Of a stretch of DNA of 64,000 bases, positions 1-10,369 are shown one piece after another (the first letter of the stretch is position 1; the number at the start of each line of letters is the position of its first letter). Location of the stretch: positions 624,895,748-624,959,747 of the forward strand of contig NC_056743.1 of NCBI RefSeq assembly GCF_019279795.1, in the 5' to 3' direction. The stretch is from Protopterus annectens. Taxonomy: Eukaryota; Chordata; Ceratodontiformes; Protopteridae. The notes under the pieces are model-generated. The model made no database searches and was not told the DNA's origin. It worked only from the letters and a program-made list of their open reading frames with translations. Position numbers and translations under genes: made by a program.

Positions 1-1060
1 ATGAGTCACCAAGGATACAGATTATGATGAAGGTAAGGGTCCCCATGCTGCAGATGTCTCCTTTGGAGACATCCTTGAGATACTAAAACAGAGGGGTGAT
101 TGGAAGCTGTCAAACGCATCCTGTGAGGAATCGGTTTTCTTGCAGGCTTTTCATGCCTAGCCTTCTACTTCTTGGGTGACCCCGCCTGCCGATCAACTGA
201 TCAAACTCATTGTGCAGCAGGCATGGAAGGCTGCTGATACCGTAGAGCCAGCGCCTGAGGATCAGCCCTGCTGGTCGAAGGGTCTAGCAGTGAATGCCAA
301 GGTGGTGGCGTCTGCCACAAAAAAGGAACTTGTGGAAGAGAGTCCAGCTGTCCATCTCCCAAAACAAGAATCCCGGACGATGGACAGATTCGGAAAGCAG
401 GTCTTTGCTTTATTGACCTTCGCCATACGGTCCTTGAACTTTTTGGCACACTTCACGCAACTGCAAAAGGATCTGATAACTGAATTCTGAGACCTTAGTG
501 GGAGCAGTGTGTGACGAGGTCTGGGATAAGATTGACTCCCAGCTTGCTACCCTAGAGTCGATCTCCAACTCGTCCATGATCATTGCACACATACCCAAAG
601 GGGCGTCCAGGGCAGGGGGTACAGGCATTGCCATTAGACATCATGCCTGGATGCGCTTATGTGACTTTGCATACACCTTCAACTCTTCCTTTATCAATGC
701 TCCTGTTGATGCTACTTCTTTATTTGGCCAAAAAGTCAGAGACGCATTAACCAGGTGTGAGGATGGACGGAAAGACCCTTTTTGCTGTGGGCGTGGGTTT
801 TTCCACTCCGCAACGACCTTACTCCAGGAATGAGAGGGGTGGAAAGATGTGGTTCAGAAAGTCCCAAGGGCCTTTTTGGGACACGTGGTTAAGTTTTCCT
901 CCTGGGGCAGAGGGGGGAACTCATCTGGAAGATGCCCCTCCCGTGGCAGAGGGGGTCCACGCAAGCAGGGTTCCAGAGATTCCTTTTATGGCCATCCCTA
1001 CCAGCGCTCCTGACCGGCGGCCCGGTTGCTTACCTCTGGAAGCAGGCTGAGTGGTGCAGA
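1..1060 (+). pseudogene. DIRS-A gag-like region (decayed)
   Basis: This is the structural (gag-like) part of a DIRS tyrosine-recombinase retrotransposon, cut by the window start. Open stretches lie at 176-490, 498-833 and 757-1,050 in different frames, so frameshifts separate them. The recognisable piece, near 376-470, contains MDRFGKQVF and RSLNFLAHFTQ. It lines up with the equivalent motif in the other DIRS copies here (MERLGKKVY in DIRS-D, DRFGKKVY in DIRS-E). The downstream order RT, RNase H, YR on the same strand supports the assignment. DIRS gag is poorly conserved, so function is inferred from position and from similarity between the copies. Confidence 0.6.
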
Positions 1061-1229
1061 CAGAATCTTCCCCAGACTGTCTCACAATAACATCAGATTC
1101 CTGGGTGCATACACTAGTAACTAGAGGCTACCACATTCCCTTCAGTCTTCTCCCCAAACTCCAAAGGTGAATCCCTGATGTTCCACCCTGTCACAGGGAT
1201 ATAGCTGCACTAGAAATTCAAAACCTGCA

Positions 1230-2000
1230 TCAAAAAAGTCATCCAAGCAGTCTCGCCAGACCAGATAGACTCTGGATTCTATTCCAGATTATTTTTAATG
1301 CCAAAAAAGACAGGGGGACTGGAGGCCAATATTGGACCTCAGTGCACTGAACAAAGTTGTGAAACAAACAAAATTCTGGATGGTCACGGTTCAGTCTATC
1401 TTTCCTTTTCTGAAGAAAGACAACTGGATGTGCTCCATAGATCTTCAGGATGCATATTACCACATAAAGATGGAAAACACTCCAGAAGATTTCTCTGCTT
1501 CTGGCTGGGAGCCAGTCATTACTAATTTTGAGCACTGCCCTTTGGTCTCACCACAGCCCCCAGGATGTCCACCAAATGCATGGCAGTGGTAGCAGCTCAC
1601 ATAAGGCTACAGAGATTCCGGGTGTTTCCATATTTAGATGACTGGCTCCTCACTGCCCCCACCAGGCATCTGCTGCTTTCCGTCTTGGACTCCGTTCTAG
1701 GTCTTGCAGAGTTCTTGGGCATCTCTATATAAACAGAGAAAAATTTAAACTATCCGCAACACAAGGCATAGAATTCATCGGAGCAAGACTGAGCACAAAA
1801 TCCTACATGGCTGCTCTTCCTCCTCACAGACTGGTATAGTTGAGATCCCAACTTCAAGTGATACTCTCTCAAGACAAAGTTCTGGCTCATCTAGTCTTAC
1901 AGCTTCTTGGGTCCATGGTGGCAGCAATCACCTTAGTTCCTTTGGTGAGGTATCACATGAGGCTGCTTCAGTGGCTCCTGGCATCATAGTGGTCACTGTT
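1230..2000 (+). pseudogene. DIRS-A reverse transcriptase (decayed)
   Basis: Remnant of the DIRS reverse transcriptase, which copies element RNA into DNA. Visible motifs are ILDLSALNKVV (about 1,330-1,365), SIDLQDAYYHIKM (about 1,437-1,475) and the catalytic box FPYLDDW (YLDDW codons at 1,631-1,645). The segments lie in different frames and stop codons interrupt them, for example after the PNAWQW stretch near 1,592. A TTAAPR-type motif (frame-shifted, about 1,550) precedes YLDD as expected. This is a dead copy. The family assignment is firm because RNase H and a tyrosine recombinase follow it. Confidence 0.85.
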
Positions 2001-2009
2001 AACTCATCC

Positions 2010-2790
2010 AGTGTCCCACCCAATCCGCATAACAAACCGATGCAAGCAGGATTTATCTTTGTGGATGAAGCCAGAAGACAAACTTTGGAGTTGGCCCCTT
2101 CTTCACCTCTCAGCCCAAGGCCGTTGTGACCATGGATGCATCCCTGATAGGTTGGGGGGGGGCATTTTTAGGGAAAGACGGCCCAAGGCACTTGGTCCAC
2201 TCGAGTCCAATCTGCATATCAACGTCCTAGAACTGAGGGCAGTGCTCTTAGTGTTGCAAGTATTCCAGTCTGCCCTCCCTTCAGGGACAATTACTCCAAG
2301 TCGGACAACATGTCAGTGGCCTGGTACATTAACAAACGGGGGAACCAGATCCTACCCCCTGTGTTGGGAAGCCCTAAGAGTTTGCCAGTGGGCAATCGCC
2401 TCCAGCTGCTTTCTGCTAACAGTGCACATCCTGGGGAATTCCAATGTGATTGCAGACTGAGCAGATGTATTCTCCTGCCCCACGAGTGGTCTCTCGGGTC
2501 CAATGTAGCGATGAAGATCTTTTGTCAATGGGCTCAGCCTTGCTGTGATCTGTTTTTCTCCCATAAACCACAAATGCAGCAGCTACTTTGCCCTAGTTCC
2601 CCAGTGTAGGGAGCCCCCAAGAGATGCTCTTCTCCACGATTGGCCCCAGGGATTTCTATATGTCTTTGCACCAATCCCTCTAATTCCCCAATTTCTGAGG
2701 AACCCCCAATGGTTGAGAAGCAAAGTGATTCTCATTGCTCCTAATTGGCCCCGTCAAGTCTGTTTTCCCTTTCTCTAACCTCGCCTAGTT
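2010..2790 (+). pseudogene. DIRS-A RNase H and linker (decayed)
   Basis: RNase H domain that would remove template RNA. A TMDASLIGWGG motif is encoded about 2,129-2,162, followed by INVLELRAVLLVLQVF (about 2,220-2,270) and a C-terminal VHILGNSNVIAD (about 2,424-2,460); these are the DIRS-type landmarks DAS, NxxELRA and ADxLSR. A run of eight G at about 2,153-2,160 sits where the reading frame changes. After the domain a linker holds a decayed LIAPNWPRQ-like motif (about 2,730-2,760), typical of DIRS between RNase H and recombinase. Several stops make it non-functional. Confidence 0.8.
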
Positions 2791-2949
2791 CACCATCCAT
2801 AGAGTCTGGATCCTACTTCACACCCAGTATCTCATCCGTAGGACCTGATCCATCCCAACCTACAAAATCTCAAGCTGACAGCTTGGTTTCTCCACTTAAG
2901 TAATTGCCAGGCGAAATAATCTATCTTCCCCAGTACAAAAGATACTTCG

Positions 2950-3945
2950 GTAGCTCATAAACCATCCACCAGAAAACTTTATCTTAGTAAGTGGAAGAGA
3001 TTTGTATTTTGGTCAGATGAAAATGGTATTGAACCTTTCTCTGCCTCAATCGATAAGGTCTTGGAATACTTAACCACCTTATTTCAATTAGGTGCTTCTT
3101 CCACCATTAGAGTTCAGTTAGCTGCCATTTCAAATTTCCATAACTGATTTGATCATTATTTGATGTCTCGCCGTCTTTACAAAACATTTCTCAAGGGTGC
3201 TTTACATTTGAAACCGCCTTTCAGAGAGCCCATTGCACCATGGAATTTAAAGTTGGTCTTACAATGTTTGGTCTGTTAGCCCTTCGAGCCAGCAGTCACC
3301 TGTGATATCAAGTTTTTATCTTGGAAGACTCTACTCCATGGCCATCACTTCAACCAGGCGAATCTCTGAGAGTTGCAGGCTCTGTGTGTAAAACATCCGT
3401 ATATCATTTTTCACAAGGAGAGAGTATCACTCCGAACTAATCCTTCATTCCTACCTAGAGTAGTGTCTGATTCCAATTTCAGTCAGACCATAGATTTACC
3501 AGTCTTTCCAAATTTCTCAAACAAGGGAGAATATTGCTTACACTTGTTGAACGTGCACAGGCAATTACGCTTTTATTTGGATAGAACAAAATCCTTTAGA
3601 AAATCGGATCAACTGTTTTTATCCTTTTCAGGTATTAGACTGGGCAAACCAGTTTCAAAAGTTACTCTGTCAAAATGGCTGAGAGATTGCATTATCTTTG
3701 TTTGTAACCAAAATAAGCTAGACTTATCAAAAATTAGGGCTCATTCTAGTAGATCTGTTTCCACTTCAGCCACCTTTCATTCCAGAGCTTCTATGGATGA
3801 CATTTGTGTAGCTGCAAATTGGGCTAACCCCCCCCCCATACCTTTATCACTCTTTACAAATTGGATATGGTTTCCAGGGGAAGAGCATCCTTTGGATCTG
3901 TGGTGGTCAGGAATATCCTTCCCTAGGGCCTCCCAGGGTGTAAAG
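2950..3945 (+). pseudogene. DIRS-A tyrosine recombinase (decayed)
   Basis: Tyrosine recombinase (YR), which would integrate the circular DIRS DNA. The core-binding half starts with LYLSKWKRFVFW (about 2,977-3,012) and contains YLTTLFQLGASS. The catalytic half lies in the frame 3,373-3,948, with FYLDRTKSFRKSDQLF and the active-site box IRAHSSRSVST (about 3,732-3,765, an HxxR-type motif). The next motif, WANP, runs into ten C (3,828-3,837) and the frame is lost there: the expected HTF...YKLD continuation (HTFITLYKLDM) resumes in another frame. There are further stops near 3,145 and 3,290. A clear relic. Confidence 0.85.
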
Positions 3946-3970
3946 TAGCTAGGCACTCTATCCCAACAAT

Positions 3971-4059
3971 AAGAATGAATGAAGATTGACAACATCAGAT
4001 AAAGACGTTATGTTCTTATCATAATGTTCCATCTGTGTTGTTGATCTTCATTCATTCTT
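3971..4059. repeat. DIRS-A terminal hairpin (inverted repeat)
   Basis: Just after the recombinase, 3,971-4,000 (AAGAATGAATGAAG...) and 4,031-4,059 (...CTTCATTCATTCTT) are inverted copies of each other, making a near-perfect foldback. DIRS elements carry inverted terminal repeats plus an internal complementary region used to rebuild ends through a circle. This position and structure match that arrangement. Confidence 0.75.
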
Positions 4060-4262
4060 GACATCCCACCCTCCTACCCCCTCCAAAGGACTCCTGGATA
4101 TTTGGAGCTAGTCATGGGATACCAGAAGGGTTGTTGCTTAGACAATGTTTCCACGATTTTCTACTTTATAGGCAAAACTCTGTCTAAGGTGAGGGGAAGA
4201 GAGTCAGTATGGATAGCCTTGGCTTGAGAGTTTTTGGCTGGAGCGAGCTTGATACAACAGTC

Positions 4263-4312
4263 AAGAATGAATGAAGATCAACAACACAGATGGAGCGTTA
4301 TGGTTAGAACAT
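4263..4312. repeat. Second arm of DIRS-A terminal inverted repeat
   Basis: These 50 bases are the reverse complement of 4,010-4,059 with only a few mismatches. Together with the hairpin at 3,971-4,059 there are three related arms within 350 bp, consistent with a DIRS inverted terminal repeat plus complementary internal region. It probably marks the right end of DIRS-A. Confidence 0.7.
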
Positions 4313-4378
4313 CATTTTTTTTTTCTTGTAAGGGACAGCTGTTTAGCTTCAGCTTATTTGGGTCTCTTATTTTGTGAG

Positions 4379-4752
4379 AAAATGTACTGCTTGTGTAAAC
4401 TTTTATTTGGACGGGAAATTCTATGAAGTAGTGCTTGTGTTCACGCTGTGACAACTTATCTTATTTTTTGTCAGGCTAATTTTATTCTAAACGGGTTTCT
4501 GACAGGAAGTAAGTTTGTTGCTTATACATTATAGTGTTATGGGCACTTTTTGTGTGTGAAGTCTGAAAATGTACTGCTTGTGTAAACTTTTATTTGGACG
4601 GGAAATTCTATGAAGTAGTGCTTGTGTTCAAGCTGTGACAACTTATCTTATTTTTTGTCAGGCTAATTTTATTCTAAACGGGTTTCTGACAGGAAGTAAG
4701 TTTGTTGCTTATACATTATAGTGTTATGGGCACTTTTTGTGTGTGAAGTCTG
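4379..4752. repeat. 187-bp tandem duplication
   Basis: The unit at 4,379-4,565, beginning AAAATGTACTGCTTGTG, is repeated at 4,566-4,752 with nearly no differences (one visible substitution, TTCACGC against TTCAAGC). The close match points to a recent duplication. No coding sequence is recognised in it. It lies between the DIRS-A end and the DIRS-B gag-like stretch. Confidence 0.9.
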
Positions 4753-4889
4753 CTGTTTGTTTAAACTATTTGACAAATTTAACTTCCAACTGATCCATTC
4801 TAGCATTTTAACTGTATCTGAAGCATCCTCCTCTGTCATAGCAAGGCTGCTTCTTGCTCTTGCTGTTCTGAATTCTGCTGTTCCTAGAG

Positions 4890-6230
4890 AGAAGAACAAC
4901 TAGCTAAAGAATCCTTGCTGATTCAGCAGGCTAAGGCTTCACGTCCGCCAGTGGTAGTTGGCCCTGTAGTGGCCAGCAGTCATTCTTCAGACCACTCACT
5001 CACCTCAGTTTTCCTGTGATGCAGACATTCCAGCCACCATGAACCATGGATTAGCCAGGTCTTCTTTGGTTATTCCATTGTCCAAGCAGGGTATGGGAGA
5101 ACAGTCTATACTGGGGTACAGTGGCATACTGGAGGATGCTGTTGGATGTGTCCAGGGTAATGACCTCTACATGAGGCATATATTCCTTCTCCAAGTCAGT
5201 TATTGAAGATACCTGTAAAGAAAAAAAAACGTTTTCATCAGAAGGCATTGTATCTATAAGAAAAGTTGACTTTCTTACTTTGGCCAAAAAAATGTTGCAG
5301 TCAGTCAATCCTGGTGCACAGAATCCAGTGCCTGTAAATCCATCTAGCCACACCCCTTTTTTCCATTTTTGCACATGGGGTTGGGGTGGCACTTCAACAG
5401 TGATGATTATCTAGAGCCAAGGGTTACACAGCCAAATGGCTACCCCTGCCACAGTAATTCTTCCATACCACATACTGGCATGCAGACTAACAGCTGTGGC
5501 CAATTTAGTGTCCAATCCACCTGTTACAGTCTTTAGAAGGTGGGAGGAAACCAGAGCACCCAGATGAAACCCATGCAAACACAGGGAGGATATGCGGACT
5601 GTGGAGCTGGAGATGCAACCAGGATCGAACTGGGGAGCCTTTTGCTGTGAGTCGACAACACTGTCCGCTGTTCTACTGTGCCACTCTTCAGTAACTGTAA
5701 ATCAGGTCAATTAAAATATTCCTGAGTAGGACATGGCAGAGGATTCTGACATAGAGAAGTGGCTTCATCTCCTACAGACTTTCAGGTCCAAAACTCTGTT
5801 ACTGAGAAAAACTGGTCCTCACAATTTTCTTTTTGTGAAATTATTGCTAGGAAGAATAAGGTGTTCTTATTGTAACAACTAAGTTTTCCCTCTGAATTGT
5901 GGATATGCCCCATTCTTTGTGTGTTCCTCCTTTACTGACAGCCCAAGAGGATATATATAGTGTGATTGTATCACCCCTGATTCACAACCTTCAGTCCCCA
6001 AAAAAGCAGGCTTTATAAAGTTCTTATTCTAAAGCACTTTTTTCTCACTTTAGGTCGAACCCTACAGCAGTATCAACACCCATGCCAGCAGGGAACAGAC
6101 ATCTGGTGATATCCAGCCCTTCTTTAGTGGATAAGTCGGGGAAGATTTTTGACAGATTTGATAAAAGAATTTTCTCTGTCTAATTTAGCGTGTACAGTTC
6201 TTAACTGTCAGACCTGTATGTGGATGTTAG
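4890..6230 (+). pseudogene. DIRS-B gag-like region (heavily decayed)
   Basis: Weak plus-strand similarity to DIRS gag. The most informative part, about 6,100-6,230, encodes VDKSGKIFDRFDKRIFSV, which matches the RFGKKVY-type motif of the other DIRS gags here. The region is broken by stops and interrupted by a SINE at 5,495-5,685. It ends where the minus-strand CR1-A begins (6,285). RT, RNase H and YR remnants of a DIRS copy resume beyond the CR1, at about 10,370. I therefore infer one DIRS element split by the CR1. The gag identification alone is tentative. Confidence 0.4.
5495..5685 (-). mobile_element. tRNA-derived SINE
   Basis: On the minus strand a tRNA-like head contains box A (TGGCACAGTAGAACAGCGG, 5,683-5,665) and box B (GTTCGATCC, 5,630-5,622), the two internal RNA polymerase III promoter elements. 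A conserved body follows (GGGTTTC...GGTGCTCTGGTTTCCTCCC). This head and body are widespread in SINEs of fishes and other non-mammalian vertebrates. I cannot name the family. It is diverged and not a functional tRNA gene. Confidence 0.7.
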
Positions 6231-6370
6231 TGCTTCTTCGATAGACTGGTAGAGGGACCTTGCCACCACTCTCTTCTTGAGGATGGTTCATAGGTAGGTA
6301 CTAGGCTTATTGGCCCTAGGGCCTATATAAGCCTAGCCAAATGTACCCTGGCTTTCGCCACCCAAGAAAA

Positions 6371-9318
6371 TTATTTTCCTGTGTCACTGTCGAGCAGAGC
6401 CACAGAAGTGATCCCCGGGGTGAATTTCCTATCTCCCATCCAATCATCAAGATTTTTCTTGAAGAGTGCTAATGAGGAGCTTTGTTTGATATAGATAGGT
6501 AGTTTGTTCCAGAGTATGGGAAGTCTCTGGGACAGGAATCTATCCCTCCAGCATGTTCTGTTTATTGTGGTGACGAGGTTTAGGTCCCTAGAGCATGTAG
6601 CTCGTAGGGATTGGGATTTCTTTAAGTGGAGCATGTCTAAAAGCTCTGGGTTTGACATAGCTTTGTGTGTTAGGCAGAGATCGCCCTTGAGTAGGTGATA
6701 TGCAATGGAGTAAAGCTGCAGTTTTTTGAGACGGTCTGCATAGGGCATCTCTTTGAGGCCGGTAATCCTCTTTGTGAGCTATTTCTGTGGCCTTTCCAGT
6801 TGTTGTAGATGTCTTGTGAGGTACATACCAAAAGGGGCATTGTACTCTATAATGGGTCTAATGAGTGACGAGTAGAGGGGAACAATGACCTCTTTTTTCC
6901 TGGATGAGAAACATTTTGTGATGAGGTGTGCCACATAGAAGGATTTCCTGACTACTGTGGCGATGTGATTATCAAAGGAGAGACTACTGTCCACCTGTGT
7001 CCCAAGGTCTCTTATCACACTTTCAGTGTTAAGTAGACTACCACCTATGTGGTAGTTCATGGGTACTGAGTTTTTACCAAAAGGGATGACGATGCACTTT
7101 TTGGCATTGAGCTTGAGGCCATGGCTTTGACACCAGGCATCTGTCTCAGCGAGGCCCTTTTGTAGGATGTCCACATCTTTTGGAGTTTTGATTATGGCTC
7201 CTAGTTTGCAGTCGTCTGCGAATTACGTTAGCCAAAGACCTTCTGTGTTGGCCTGTACTTCAGAGAAGTAGATACCAAACAGGAGAGGACCCAGGACTGA
7301 ACCCTGTGGTACTCCACTTGTCACTGGTCTGACGTTGGATTTGGCGTCTGCTACTTTCACAGTGTGGTTCTTTCAGTGAGCCAGTTGGCAACCCATCTTG
7401 TGACATGGGGATTTATACCTAGTTTAGTGAGTTTATCTATAATTCCAGCATGGGGGATGGTGTTGAAAGCCTTGGCGAGATCTAGATAGGCTGTGTGAAC
7501 CACCTTACCCTCATCTACGGCTTTGGTGACTGCTTCAAAGAAGTCAGTCAGGTTTAGGAGACATGATCTGCCTTTTACAAACCCGAACTGGGTGGGGTCC
7601 TGAGTTTGGAAACTACCAACGTCATTGTTTATGTTACATGATGATACGCTCCATAGCCTTGCAGACCAGGCTCGTTAGGCTAATGGGGTGGTAGTTTCCG
7701 GGGGCTGTGGTGGCTCCCCCTTTGTGGAGTGGGATAACTGTTGCTGTGTGCCATTCAGTGGGCACATAGCCTGAGGTGAGGCTATGATTGAACATGGTAC
7801 TTAGGTGGGGTGCCAGTTCGTTCTGTAGTTCATGTAGAACACAGCCTGGGATGTCGTCAGGTCCCATGGATGCTGTGTTCTTGGCTTTGGATAGTGTGTT
7901 TTTTACCTGTGCAGCCGTGATTACAGGAACTTTGCATTCTTCTGGTATAGAGATGGGCCCGTTAGGGGATGACAGAGGGGTAAAGTTAGCACTGAACCTA
8001 TCAGCCAGGATGTTTGCAATATCAGTTGGTTCTGTATATTTAGTGCCATTGTGCTGTAACACAGAGCAGATCTGAGTGTTGCCATTGAGATTCTTGACAT
8101 AGCTATAGAATGCTTTGTGGTTGTCTTTAGAGTCAGTGGCGATTTTGTTTTCATAACTAGCTTTGGAGGATTTTATGAGGGATGTCAGCTTCTTACTGAG
8201 GCTGACCAGGGAGTTTCTCCAGTCATGGGATTTTACTCTTTTTTTTGCAACAGTTTCTTTCTTCTGTTGTAGAGTTTGTTTATGGCATGGGACCACCAGA
8301 TTGGCTTCCTTTTTTTGGAGGATAGCATCTTGGTTCTGTTAGGGATTGCATGGTCCATGCACTCGTGTAAGTGCTTATAAAGTGCATTTGTGTAGGATTC
8401 AGCAGTCATACCTCTATTGTCCATCAGCATGGGTGTCGTGAAATTTTCCACTTCTGTCTTAAGAAGCGTAAAGTTGGCTTTGGAGAAATTGTTTACTGTG
8501 GTTTCCCTAATGGTGGTGGGGGAGGGATGTGGATGTCTAGGGTGATTAGCTTGTGGTCGGATCTGACCAACGAGGAATTGACCTCTGGTGTGGAGCACTG
8601 TTTGCCCATGTTGGTAATAACCAGGTCTAGGATATTGCTGCCTCTGGTGGGGGTGTGGATAAGTTGATCCATGGCATTGGAATTTATGAATTCCAGAAAA
8701 CGTTGAGCATAAAAGTTGGTACGTGAGTAGTTTTCCCAGTTAATGGTAGGTTAGTTGAAATCGCCCATTATTAGGATGTTAGGTTGTACTCTAATATTTT
8801 CCAGTGTATTAAGAAATGAGGAGTGGGAATCCTGGGGCATGGTGGTGGATCTGTAGCAAGCTACAATTTGGATTGCGGTCTTGCCCAGAGTTAGTTGCAC
8901 TTGGATAATTTTGGATGCATTATGCTGAGCAACTAGCCTGGAGGTGTGGATATCCTTAATGAATATGGACATGCCTCCACCTTTTAGTGTTTCGGTCCAG
9001 GTTAGGTGGCCAAAAGGTGTGGTATGAATTACAGCCTGGTAATGCAGGGGTACTCTCTGGAGCCTTGAACCAGGTCTCTGTCACTGCACAGATGTCGATG
9101 TTCTCCATTTTAAGGAGTGCCTCGAGAGAGTGCATTTTGAGGTTTAGACTTCTAGCATTGAGTAGCAATACCCTCAGTTTCTTCTTGCCTGTACCTATTA
9201 GGGTGGTGAATTTGTCATTTGAACCTTGCCTAAAAAAGGCACTATAGGGGTGGCTAGAGCCTTGGCCAGTGTCCGGAATCCCAGGGACGACAGGTGCAGG
9301 CCATCTCTGGCAAAGCAT
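6371..9318 (-). pseudogene. CR1-A ORF2: endonuclease and reverse transcriptase
   Basis: ORF2 of CR1 nicks target DNA (APE-type endonuclease) and copies element RNA. The endonuclease starts with LLLNARSLNLKMHSLEALL and CAVTETWF (about 9,170-9,030), then IQIVACYR and LIMGDFN (about 8,860-8,750), then RSDHK (about 8,560). RT follows: ASMGPDDIPGCVLHEL (about 7,875), PISLTSLVCKAMERIIM (about 7,685-7,634), then PQGSVLGPLLFGIYFS and the catalytic FADD (7,211-7,222). The C-terminal part ends with LDDWMG near 6,430. It is broken by several frameshifts (for example near 8,960) and stops (for example immediately before FADD), so this is a dead copy. Confidence 0.85.
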
Positions 9319-9905
9319 CGTGGCTTGTCGATCATGTCATCCCAGGCAGACAGATACTGGATCCCCTTAGAATGACATCAGAAGCTTAGCCAATTGTTGA
9401 AGTCAATCATTTTGTCCTTGTACTGTGATATCATTCTGGGTGATGGCAGGATGCTACTCAGGGCTAGGGTCATACCTGCCTGGGTTACAAGATCGGACAG
9501 CTCCTCCATGTCCCTTTTCATGTAGTCCAAGGAGGTACGTCTCAGGTCATTCACACCAACATGGACAATGACAGAGTCATATTTGTATTTGTTGTGGAGT
9601 GACCTGAGTGCATGCGGTATGTGGCAGATCCTGGCACCCGACAGGCAGCTGACAGTAACTTTCTCCTTGTTTAGCCTGGTGAGTGGAACATCAGTGTGCC
9701 TGACTATAGAGTCACCTATGACTAGAGTGTTGGGTACGTTGTTATGCCTTGTGTGCTGTGGTTGAGTGGCACACTGAGTTTGTGGGCTATGTATCATTTG
9801 GGTTGTGTTGGGGGGTGGAGGTTGCTTGTGTTTCTGCTTTGGAGGTTCCTGTTGCTTGGGCAGGTTTTTACTGAGAGCCTCCGTGAATGTAGGTGTGTGT
9901 TTTGT
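9198..9905 (-). pseudogene. CR1-A ORF1: SGNH esterase-like protein, one nonsense codon
   Basis: ORF1 of this CR1 encodes a proline-rich N-terminal stretch, then an SGNH/GDSL hydrolase-like domain. The blocks are visible: GDSIVRH (block I, about 9,700), GVNDL (block III, about 9,550) and ARDGLHLS (block V, about 9,298-9,275), giving the Ser, Asn and Asp-x-x-His set. Esterase domains in ORF1 are known from CR1/L2-group elements; their role in transposition is unclear. The frame is open except for TGA at 9,378-9,380, where CR1-C has TGG (W), so one point mutation broke it. It ends at TAA (9,198-9,200) and overlaps the ORF2 open frame by about 120 bp in another frame. Confidence 0.8.
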
Positions 9906-10369
9906 GTTTCTATGTGTGTGTTTTGGTGGTGTAGGTTTTGAGGGACTATGTGCCGAGTGTGGTGTGGTGCAAGTGTTTGCCTATCTCAATTGTGTTTCCT
10001 ACATTTCCCAAGTATCTAAACATGCTTTGAATGTGTATTGTTATGCAGATACTCTGCCTAGGGCCTCTGTTTCTGAATTTTGAGGAGGTATGCCTGAGTA
10101 CAAAATCAGAAGCTTTCTGGCGAGGTAAAGTCTGAAATTTTGAATTCAGCTTAAGATGAGGAGGCTTTATTTTTCCCATCTGCTAATTAGGTTCTCAAAC
10201 AATTTGGTGAGAGAGGGAAATTAATTCTGTGAGTTTCTAAGTTTTTTTTTTTGGGTACCCCTTTACAAATCTCACAGGTCTTCTTTCATGCCTAAGGAAA
10301 AGAGAGACATTGTAACTTCAGATTGACTGTGTGAGCATTCTTCCTCCTTTCCCCTCCCAGTCTGTCAAA

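Larger units (their letters stand above)
6285..10190 (-). mobile_element. CR1-A, nearly full-length CR1 LINE
   Basis: A minus-strand CR1-type non-LTR retrotransposon holding, in order, ORF1 with an SGNH esterase-like domain, ORF2 with endonuclease and RT, and a 3' UTR ending near 6,285. The 3' tail (6,285-6,370) matches the tails of CR1-B, -C, -D, -E and -F1 elsewhere in the window. The 5' end is uncertain (about 10,190). It interrupts DIRS-B. It resembles CR1-F2 closely at protein level, so both may belong to one relatively young subfamily. Confidence 0.85.

Noticed and set aside
5622-5683. Functional tRNA gene on the minus strand
   Set aside because: Boxes A and B are present but the sequence does not fold into a full cloverleaf with an acceptor stem and continues into a SINE body.
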